The position numbers and the translations under genes are program-made. A DNA stretch of 5,306 nt from NCBI GenBank assembly GCA_021852225.1, contig JAJZOA010000005.1, forward strand, positions 1 through 5,306. The letters are read 5' to 3'. This DNA comes from Planctomycetota bacterium (GTDB lineage: Bacteria > Planctomycetota > Phycisphaerae > WQYP01). Below the pieces are notes generated by a model. That model was not told where the DNA came from, searched no databases, and saw only the letters and a list, made by a program, of their open reading frames with translations. Within the stretch, counting starts at the first letter, position 1. Every line of letters starts with the position of its first letter. Positions 1-5,306 of this stretch are shown piece after piece.

Positions 1-797
1 CCGCACCACAATACACCGAACCGCTGGCGAACGCTGCGAATCTTGGCGCGCAGCTGCTTAATTCCGGTCATACGTTTCACGAATACAATCAAAGCTATTC
101 GCCAATTGACAACACGTCCAGCTATAATCAGGCGAGCTACAACGCCTATAGCGGCATCAGCGGTGCAACATCCGCGCAATTAAGCGACACTTATGTCCGC
201 AAGCACAACGCGGTAGTGAATTGGGTTAATCCGAATCTGACGGCGGTATCCGGCAATCTGCTGCCGCTATCAACCATGAGTGGCTTTAGCGAATTTCCCA
301 CCACCGCCAGCGGCTATGCCAGCCTGCCCACGGTGTCGTTTGTGATTCCCAACCTTGAAAATGACATGCACAACGGCAGTATTGCGACCGGGGATGCCTG
401 GCTGCAACAAAATCTGAGCGGTTATCTTCAATGGGCCAAAACCAACGACAGCCTGCTTCTGGTCACCTGGGATGAAAACAACTATACCCTGCCGGACAGC
501 AACCATATCGCCACCATCATTAATGGCGATCCATCGCTTTTTGTCGCTGGTAATTCTCAACAGGTCTTCAACAGCTACAGCGTATTAAGGACACTGGAGG
601 ACATGTACGGTCTGGGCTATGCCGGCAATGCCTCAACTTCGCCAGACCTGGCAACCAATGCCGCAGGCCAGTTGATCGCAACGCCCGAACCCGCGTCGCT
701 GGCAATCTGCCTGATCGGCATGATTGCGATTCTTCTTCCAGTGCGCCGCCGGAGCAACTCGCCGCGTCAAGCCGCGAAATCCGCGCTGTTATCGTAA
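1..797 (+). CDS. PEP-CTERM-anchored phosphoesterase (AcpA/phospholipase C type), 5'-truncated
   Basis: The reading frame is open from position 3 to the TAA at 795-797, giving 264 C-terminal residues; the start lies outside the window. A GTG at 216 is internal, because family-like sequence (YVRKHN, then NWVNP) runs straight through it. The segment matches the C-terminal half of the phosphoesterase family that includes AcpA acid phosphatases and bacterial phospholipases C (alkaline phosphatase superfamily). Typical blocks are the IPN.END MH segment (window residues about 115-123), GDAWL shortly after, VTWDEN (D157-E158, the likely metal-binding acidic pair), NHIATI (H168), and SYSVLRTLEDMYGL near the end. 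The N-terminal metal-binding Glu-Asn motif would lie upstream of the window. The C-terminus is a PEP-CTERM signal: TPEPAS at residues 227-232, a hydrophobic stretch, then VRRRS. The likely role is hydrolysis of phosphomonoesters or phosphodiesters at the cell surface, perhaps for phosphate scavenging. The exact substrate cannot be read from this portion. Confidence 0.88.
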   Translation, partial: APQYTEPLANAANLGAQLLNSGHTFHEYNQSYSPIDNTSSYNQASYNAYSGISGATSAQLSDTYVRKHNAVVNWVNPNLTAVSGNLLPLSTMSGFSEFPTTASGYASLPTVSFVIPNLENDMHNGSIATGDAWLQQNLSGYLQWAKTNDSLLLVTWDENNYTLPDSNHIATIINGDPSLFVAGNSQQVFNSYSVLRTLEDMYGLGYAGNASTSPDLATNAAGQLIATPEPASLAICLIGMIAILLPVRRRSNSPRQAAKSALLS

Positions 798-821
798 TGT
801 CGTTCCAGTTAGCCATTTATC

Positions 822-826
822 AGGAG
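822..826 (+). promoter_or_regulatory. Shine-Dalgarno site setting the start of the small PEP-CTERM gene
   Basis: AGGAG lies 7 bases before the ATG at 834. A TTG two codons upstream (828) is in the same frame but only one base from this site, which is too close. The site therefore favours the ATG at 834. Confidence 0.75.
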
Positions 827-833
827 ATTGTTC

Positions 834-1583
834 ATGAATAAGACACACAAAAGTCAAGCGGCGCAGCGCCGCAAAGCCCACAACGCCCAATCCATCGGAT
901 TGGACGCAAGACTGACAGCCTACGCCGCCGCCGGCATTTCCATGCTCGCCGCAGGGGCGGCACACGGCAATCCGCAATATACACACCTGGCCGCCCCTTT
1001 GACGACGCTTACGCCGGGCGGCGAAGCATTCATCAACTACGGCGGAAAGGCCGCCTTTCTCGGCATGATGACTTCGCTCAACCGAATCAGCGGCGACGCA
1101 AGCGTCACTTTTTCCGGCATGACGCCGGGCATTGATACCGTGACTGTGGCCGCATCTGCCCATGGTGGCGCAACGTCTACACTGGAATTCCTTCCAAAGG
1201 GAACTGAAGTGGGCGGCACCGGCAACACTTTTGTGTTTGGCAGCGGTGGCTACAACAGTACCAATGTGGTCAAGGCGGGCAACCATGAAATTCTGTATAC
1301 TGGTTTGCGTGCGGCAGACGACGGAAAGGATTTTTACGGCTGGGCCGCGTTTTCGTTCAACACCACCACCGAGCCGGCCACCAATCTTGTTGACTTTAAC
1401 AGCAAGCTGCTTGGCTACGCATTTGAATCATCGCCGAATACACCAATCGCCGTTGGCGACACCGGTGGATCTCCCCTTATTCCAAGCGCCGCATCGACGC
1501 CCGAACCGGCATCGCTGGTTCTAATGGCCATGGGCGCCGTTGGCATATTGGCTTGGCGAAAACACCAGGTCGTTGCAAAATGA
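834..1583 (+). CDS. Small PEP-CTERM sorting-domain exported protein, function unknown
   Basis: The protein has 249 residues. ATG 834 is preferred over the in-frame TTG at 828 because of the well-placed AGGAG. A basic leader of about 26 residues (QRRK) precedes a hydrophobic, alanine-rich signal segment (about 27-45), with likely cleavage near AHG/N. The mature part (about 46-210) is rich in Gly, Thr, Ser and Asn and predicted to be beta-rich. It includes a FYGWAAFSF segment followed by YAFESSPNTPIAVGD, a pattern I recall from small PEP-CTERM proteins of Planctomycetota and Verrucomicrobiota. The C-terminus is a PEP-CTERM signal: STPEPAS with PEP at 223-225, a hydrophobic helix, and the basic tail WRKH. 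It is therefore expected to be exported and processed by an exosortase. No catalytic motif is visible. It lies 36 bp after the phosphoesterase gene, so co-transcription is likely. Its molecular role is unknown; surface or matrix structure is a guess. Confidence 0.87.
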   Translation: MNKTHKSQAAQRRKAHNAQSIGLDARLTAYAAAGISMLAAGAAHGNPQYTHLAAPLTTLTPGGEAFINYGGKAAFLGMMTSLNRISGDASVTFSGMTPGIDTVTVAASAHGGATSTLEFLPKGTEVGGTGNTFVFGSGGYNSTNVVKAGNHEILYTGLRAADDGKDFYGWAAFSFNTTTEPATNLVDFNSKLLGYAFESSPNTPIAVGDTGGSPLIPSAASTPEPASLVLMAMGAVGILAWRKHQVVAK

Positions 1584-1620
1584 TCCCGGTAATTCATCCG
1601 CGCCCGCAAGCGAAGCAAAG

Positions 1621-1659
1621 ATGGACCGCCCCTTTGACGGCGGCGGTCCATTTATTTTC
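1621..1659 (+). terminator. Rho-independent terminator after the PEP-CTERM pair
   Basis: A perfect 10-bp inverted repeat (ATGGACCGCC at 1621-1630, GGCGGTCCAT at 1642-1651) encloses an 11-base loop. It is followed by the T-rich run TTTATTTT. It starts 38 bases past the stop of the small PEP-CTERM gene and lies before the sulfotransferase start, so it should end the upstream transcript and separate the two units. Confidence 0.82.
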
Positions 1660-1712
1660 AGCCGTTGCGATGTCCCTCGATCCGATTTTCCCGGGTGTTC
1701 AACGGATATTTG

Positions 1713-2285
1713 ATGCAATCAATGAATCACATCGTGTTGGTGTCCGGACTGCCGCGATCTGGCACTTCTCTGATGATGCAAATGCTTCATGCCGGCGGCA
1801 TGCCCGTATTGACAGACGAGCGTCGGCCGCCTGATTTGGCGAATCCACGCGGCTATTTCGAGTTTGAAGCCGTCAAGCATACCAGACAGAATGCGGCGTG
1901 GATTCAGCAGGCCGCCGGCAAAGCGGTGAAGGTCATTTATCGCCTGCTTTACGATCTGCCGGAAGATCAGCCGTTACGCGTTATTTTCATGCGACGGAAT
2001 TTATCGCAGGTGGTAGCCTCGCAACAGGCGATGCTGGGACGACCTCCCGGGTCGGTCGCTGAAAATCACCGCCTGATAACCATTTTTCAGCGTGAATTGG
2101 CGCAGCTTGACGGTTGGCTCACAACCCGGCCGCAAATCAGTGTGCTGAATGTCGCGCATGAAAGACTGATGGCCCATCCGGAGGTCGTCGTCAAGGAAAT
2201 AGGCACTTTTCTGACTCAGTCGCTGGACATGGCGGCAATGCAAAAGGCCATTCAGCCAGCGTTGTACCGGCAGCGGCACATCTGA
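1713..2285 (+). CDS. Sulfotransferase family protein (PAPS-dependent type)
   Basis: The protein has 190 residues from ATG 1713; ATG 1722 is an alternative, and the in-frame TTG at 1665 adds 16 residues without family character. A weak CGGA lies 6 bases before ATG 1713. The N-terminus is a beta strand (HIVLVSG) leading into GLPRSGTS at residues 12-19, the P-loop-like 5'-phosphosulfate-binding motif of sulfotransferases. Then come a conserved-looking NPRGYFEFE block, a second strand with RVIFMRRN and a following Ser (VVASQQ) in the place of the 3'-phosphate-binding site, and a C-terminal helical part ending PALYRQR. Family members transfer sulfate from 3'-phosphoadenylyl sulfate to hydroxyl or amino groups of sugars, lipids or small molecules. 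The acceptor here cannot be told. The length fits the compact cytoplasmic bacterial subgroup, and no signal peptide or membrane segment is seen. A terminator stands just upstream, so it probably has its own promoter in 1660-1712, though I see no clear -35/-10 pair there. Confidence 0.82.
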   Translation: MQSMNHIVLVSGLPRSGTSLMMQMLHAGGMPVLTDERRPPDLANPRGYFEFEAVKHTRQNAAWIQQAAGKAVKVIYRLLYDLPEDQPLRVIFMRRNLSQVVASQQAMLGRPPGSVAENHRLITIFQRELAQLDGWLTTRPQISVLNVAHERLMAHPEVVVKEIGTFLTQSLDMAAMQKAIQPALYRQRHI

Positions 2286-2330
2286 ATCGCGTAAATATAT
2301 TGTCTTATATGGCTCTTTTGGCTAGGCCAT

Positions 2331-3920
2331 TTACTCCAGTCGCAACCGCGAATCTGATAAATCCAGACAGTACATCAACTGATTGTAATCGTAGCGTGGA
2401 ATCGGGTGTGAATTGCCGGAAAAGGACGCCGAACAGGTCCCCTGAAAATAAATAATACGGCCGTTTTCCTGATCAAAAAACGGGTTCTGGGTCGGATTGT
2501 AAAATGAATAATCCGGATGCGTGGCAATTTTATGTGCCAGCCGCCACGGCCCGGTCGGCTGCGCCGCAATTGCCAGCCAGATTTCCCCCAGGACCGAGGC
2601 TCCTCCATGCTGCACCGCGATCATGATCCAGCGCTTCAAAAAAGGGTTCCAGAAAAATGAGCCGTTCTGGATTGTAATCGGCTGATGGCTTTGTGCATCC
2701 ATCAGTTGAAAATGCGCGTCGGCCGGTTGCAGCAGGCCTGACGAAATTAATTCCCGCTCGTGGTTAGAACTCAGCGGAGGCGTATTGAGTTTCCATGCCC
2801 AGACCACTCGACCGGCCGAATTTCGCTCCACCATGGATTTGCGACCCGCATACCGCGTACCGGGAGCCAGACAGGTAAAGGCCTCATATTGGCCGCTGTC
2901 CGCCAGCGCATGCAGCGCAGCGGCCGCCCGAGCAGTTGGAAATTGCGGCGAAAACAGCCGGTATTCACGCCCGTTTTCCCGGTACGCGGCCGGATGGCCG
3001 ATTGGAAATCGCCACTGTTCCTTCGGCTGATAGACATGATATTTCTCAAATTCGCCGGCTTTCTGATTCCAGACCGCCAGGCCCTGCTCATATATCTTTC
3101 CCATTCCCTTGCGCCTGGTATACCGTGCGACAAGTCGCAGAGTCCCGTTCCGGTCGGGAACCGTGGTAAGTCCATCAAGCCAAACTACACCGCCCGGTTC
3201 ATCAGGCAAAGGGCACATCGCCCGGCAGAAACCGGACGAATCGGTAAAGTATCGAAGGTTAATGCCTGCAGCCGGATTCAGCCCCCCGTGTCCGGGAAGG
3301 TCGGATACCGCGCCGGAGGTCCGGAAATTCCCCAACGGGTATCCTGGGCGAGCGGTATCGCCCCATATCCAGAAAATCCGCCCGTTGTATACCGTTGCCA
3401 GGCATGAATCCTGCCCCATAACCTGCCCGTTAAGCAAGGGCGCGTCAATAGGCGGATGAACCCCCAACCGCAGACTGTCGGCGTAAATGCCTTCACCGGT
3501 TATGCGGTAAATCCTCTGCGCGACGTTTATCCGATGCATTGATATATGTGCGATTGAATCGGGTTTCACGTCCAGCCCGACGCCGCTGTAGCCGAAGCCG
3601 TCACTGGGAAAAGTGTAACCGGGACTGGAAACAAAAAAATAGACGTGGCGATTCATAAAACCCGGATCTGCAATCGCGGCGTAGCCCGCGCTGTCTGTTA
3701 CATATCGCACCTGGTTCACCGTGCGCAATTCCACCAGGGGAATGCCGCGCCCGGTCTGGGCATCCACCACATGAATGCCAAACAATCCTGTCGCCGGCGC
3801 GACAGCTTGTTTATTTCCCGTGGGTGCCGCAACGCCATATACAACCGGAGTCGTCACCAGCGCCCCGGCCGCCACCGCCAACCCGCTGGCCAGCATTTCC
3901 CGACGATTTATTGTTGTCAT
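2331..3920 (-). CDS. Tat-exported protein with transthyretin-like and beta-propeller-like domains, uncharacterised
   Basis: The protein has 529 residues. The frame is open up to 4049, but the ATG at 3918-3920 is the likely start: it begins MTTINRREML, has AGGGA 8 bases upstream, and longer versions would overlap the GH2 gene. The twin-arginine motif (R6-R7) and a hydrophobic segment (about 11-32) form a Tat signal, so it is exported folded. Residues about 46-128 (GIHVVDAQTGRGIP, then a strand-rich segment) resemble a carboxypeptidase-regulatory or transthyretin-like beta-sandwich. Residues about 138-525 are beta-rich, with WIWGDT (184-189), PLGNF, WLDGL, GHP, YEAFTCL, a tryptophan-rich WAWKLNTPP, YSFYNPTQNPFFDQ (471-484) and a final YDYNQLMYCLDL. 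This layout recalls five-bladed-propeller glycosidases (GH43/GH32-like folds), but I cannot assign a known family or catalytic triad. I recall similar uncharacterised proteins in Planctomycetota. Its position 67 bp after a GH2 mannosidase gene on the same strand suggests a role in glycan degradation. Confidence 0.8.
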   Translation of the reverse strand: MTTINRREMLASGLAVAAGALVTTPVVYGVAAPTGNKQAVAPATGLFGIHVVDAQTGRGIPLVELRTVNQVRYVTDSAGYAAIADPGFMNRHVYFFVSSPGYTFPSDGFGYSGVGLDVKPDSIAHISMHRINVAQRIYRITGEGIYADSLRLGVHPPIDAPLLNGQVMGQDSCLATVYNGRIFWIWGDTARPGYPLGNFRTSGAVSDLPGHGGLNPAAGINLRYFTDSSGFCRAMCPLPDEPGGVVWLDGLTTVPDRNGTLRLVARYTRRKGMGKIYEQGLAVWNQKAGEFEKYHVYQPKEQWRFPIGHPAAYRENGREYRLFSPQFPTARAAAALHALADSGQYEAFTCLAPGTRYAGRKSMVERNSAGRVVWAWKLNTPPLSSNHERELISSGLLQPADAHFQLMDAQSHQPITIQNGSFFWNPFLKRWIMIAVQHGGASVLGEIWLAIAAQPTGPWRLAHKIATHPDYSFYNPTQNPFFDQENGRIIYFQGTCSASFSGNSHPIPRYDYNQLMYCLDLSDSRLRLE

Positions 3921-3928
3921 ATTCTTTG

Positions 3929-3933
3929 TCCCT
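3929..3933 (-). promoter_or_regulatory. Shine-Dalgarno site of the Tat-exported protein gene
   Basis: On the minus strand this reads AGGGA, 8 bases before the ATG at 3920. It supports that ATG, directly before the twin-arginine signal, over the longer frame that begins at 4049 inside the GH2 gene. Confidence 0.6.
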
Positions 3934-3987
3934 GTTGAGGCCAACCATGCGCACAATCTGTGCCAACCTCTGCCTGCTGCCAGCGCA

Positions 3988-5306
3988 TCAGACACTTCCG
4001 GTGGCGATATCCCGCAATGAGCGAACCTGCAAGCGTGACCGAAACTCATCCCAAGTCAATCGTTTGGCTGGTCTGACATATATCACCATCGAATGCCCGG
4101 CAGCCAGATGAAAAAAATTGTCTGAATATTCGGCATCGCAGTCTTTCAGAGATAACCACATCCATAAGGCGGGTTTCCGAGCGATCAGGATAACGCGAAA
4201 TCCGTCAGTTAAAGCCACCAAATGGATGACTACCTTCGGATCGCGTAACGCCAGTTCTTTCGGCGCGACAAAAAAGCTGCAGTTTTCCGACACAGTCTTG
4301 CCATTGACTCGCACCGATGTCCATATCAGGAGATTGTTCATGGTCGTATGACCCGGCAGAGCGGAATAATTCAGTTGGTGGCATAGGCGGCTCTCCCGCG
4401 GTGAAAGGAGAATGGCCATATTTCCCCGATCCAGCACTTCGCCATCCAGATTACTGGTATGCCAAACAAGGTCGCCATGAACCGGTTCCAGGCGATCGCT
4501 GGTTACCCATATTTCCATCGCGCCGGTTTTGGCATCTTGTCTGCCACTGACCAGTATGGGTGCAAAGAACCTTCTGGCGGCATACATAAGCGCCTTCCAG
4601 CGATGATACCAGTCGATCATGGACCAGGTCGGACCGGGCCAACTGTCGTTCAACTGCCAAATCAGACTCGCCATGCTGCGGGGCATGCTTCGCCGCCAGT
4701 GTTCCACTCCGTAACCCACCACGTAGGCCTGCATGATTTGCGTCAACCAGATCGCCGATTCAAAATCCCGCGGCGTGGGTCCGAAATAGCGATGAACATA
4801 TTGCATCATGCTTTCGATACCCACGCGCCCCCATGACCGCTCATGATACACCATCACCTTGCTGTAAATGCTTTTACGGTCGGAAGGTGATGTGTAAGCG
4901 TGAACGGTCATCGGTGACGGGAATGACTGAATCCCGAATTCAGAAATAAATCCATCTTTTGCGGCAAAACTTTTGTGCGGATGTACAACATGCCATGCGC
5001 CCCAGTAATGAAGATCGTTGTGGTCGCCAGGGTCGCCACTGCCCGATTCATAGCTGGCGCCTGGCAATTCGCGGCGTACAATTCCTCCAATGGTCGTCTG
5101 AAAAAGAAGATTGAAGCCCTTGAACCAGAATATTTCATTGTTTCCGCTCCAAAGAGCAATACAGGGGTGATGGCGGTTCAGACGAACCTGTTCCTGAACT
5201 TCCCGTCGGACATTCTCCATCCACGCGGCGTCAAAGACCGGATAAAAATGATTGGCAAACTTGAACTCAAACAAGACCAGAATTCCCAGTTCGTCGCAGG
5301 CATCAA
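3988..5306 (-). CDS. Glycoside hydrolase family 2, beta-mannosidase-like, N-terminally truncated by the window
   Basis: The frame is open through the right edge; about 438 C-terminal residues are present, and full-length relatives have roughly 800-900. The first visible residues, DACDELGILV, are the typical GH2 mannosidase block in the TIM barrel, so the TTG at 5274 is internal. HPCIALWSGNNE holds the general acid/base Glu (codon 5134-5136). ISEFGIQSFPS holds the nucleophile Glu (codon 4939-4941). WQLNDSWPGPTWSMIDW and the following RWKALMYAARRFFAPILVS are also characteristic of beta-mannosidases. The C-terminal Ig-like domains follow, with FFVAPKEL and YSDNFFHLAAGHS near the end. The enzyme should remove beta-linked mannose from the non-reducing end of oligosaccharides by a retaining mechanism. 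Both catalytic residues are intact. Whether it is exported cannot be told, because the N-terminus is missing. The gene is followed after 67 bp by the Tat-exported protein gene on the same strand, probably in one operon. Confidence 0.93.
   Translation of the reverse strand, partial: DACDELGILVLFEFKFANHFYPVFDAAWMENVRREVQEQVRLNRHHPCIALWSGNNEIFWFKGFNLLFQTTIGGIVRRELPGASYESGSGDPGDHNDLHYWGAWHVVHPHKSFAAKDGFISEFGIQSFPSPMTVHAYTSPSDRKSIYSKVMVYHERSWGRVGIESMMQYVHRYFGPTPRDFESAIWLTQIMQAYVVGYGVEHWRRSMPRSMASLIWQLNDSWPGPTWSMIDWYHRWKALMYAARRFFAPILVSGRQDAKTGAMEIWVTSDRLEPVHGDLVWHTSNLDGEVLDRGNMAILLSPRESRLCHQLNYSALPGHTTMNNLLIWTSVRVNGKTVSENCSFFVAPKELALRDPKVVIHLVALTDGFRVILIARKPALWMWLSLKDCDAEYSDNFFHLAAGHSMVIYVRPAKRLTWDEFRSRLQVRSLRDIATGSV

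Noticed and set aside
216..797. Phosphoesterase as a complete short gene from GTG 216
   Set aside because: The frame continues open to the window's left edge with family-like sequence, and no ribosome binding site precedes the GTG.
789..1286. 165-codon open frame on the minus strand
   Set aside because: It is antisense to the small PEP-CTERM gene, whose signal peptide, sorting signal and ribosome binding site are clear. The antisense product is Cys- and Arg-rich with no domain.
1665..1712. TTG start and 16-residue extension of the sulfotransferase
   Set aside because: The extra residues do not look like the family N-terminus, which normally begins a few residues before the strand and GLPRSGTS loop, and there is no ribosome binding site before the TTG.
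2309..2330. Possible bidirectional terminator hairpin between the convergent genes
   Set aside because: The stem is only 5 bp with a 12-base loop and no proper T run on either side.
2760..3407. 215-codon open frame on the plus strand
   Set aside because: It lies entirely antisense to the Tat-exported protein, is rich in Arg, Pro and Ser as is typical of a shadow frame, and shows no recognisable domain or ribosome binding site.
3921..4049. N-terminal extension of the Tat-exported protein up to position 4049
   Set aside because: It would overlap the end of the GH2 gene and put 43 extra residues before the twin-arginine motif. The ATG at 3920 has a suitable ribosome binding site.

Overview
The window comes from a bacterium that exports proteins through the Tat pathway and anchors or sorts others with C-terminal PEP-CTERM (exosortase) signals. 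Moderate GC (a little above 50% by eye), tandem PEP-CTERM genes, a small PEP-CTERM protein with a long basic leader, a twin-arginine secreted protein next to a GH2 glycosidase, and a compact bacterial sulfotransferase together fit Planctomycetota (Phycisphaerae-like) best, with Verrucomicrobiota as the main alternative. This placement is an inference from gene content and remembered family resemblance, not from a marker gene.

There are two convergent blocks. On the plus strand are the C-terminal part of a surface phosphoesterase of the AcpA/phospholipase C type ending in a PEP-CTERM anchor (1-797), a small PEP-CTERM protein 36 bp downstream (834-1583), a strong intrinsic terminator (1621-1659), and a short sulfotransferase (1713-2285). 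On the minus strand, reading inward from the right edge, are the C-terminal part of a GH2 beta-mannosidase-like enzyme (5306-3988) and, 67 bp further on, a 529-residue Tat-exported protein (3920-2331). The latter has a transthyretin-like N-terminal domain and a long beta-rich domain that looks like a five-bladed-propeller glycosidase fold. The blocks meet at 2286-2330, where no convincing terminator is visible.

The minus-strand pair is probably one transcription unit for glycan breakdown: an exo-acting mannosidase plus an uncharacterised secreted beta-propeller protein. The two PEP-CTERM genes probably form a unit of surface proteins. The sulfotransferase is cut off from them by the terminator, so it likely has its own promoter. 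No RNA genes, mobile elements, CRISPR arrays or origins were seen. The genes are tightly packed and no gene-free stretch exceeds about 130 bp. I found no clearly new multi-gene system; the most interesting item is the uncharacterised Tat-exported protein paired with the GH2 enzyme.
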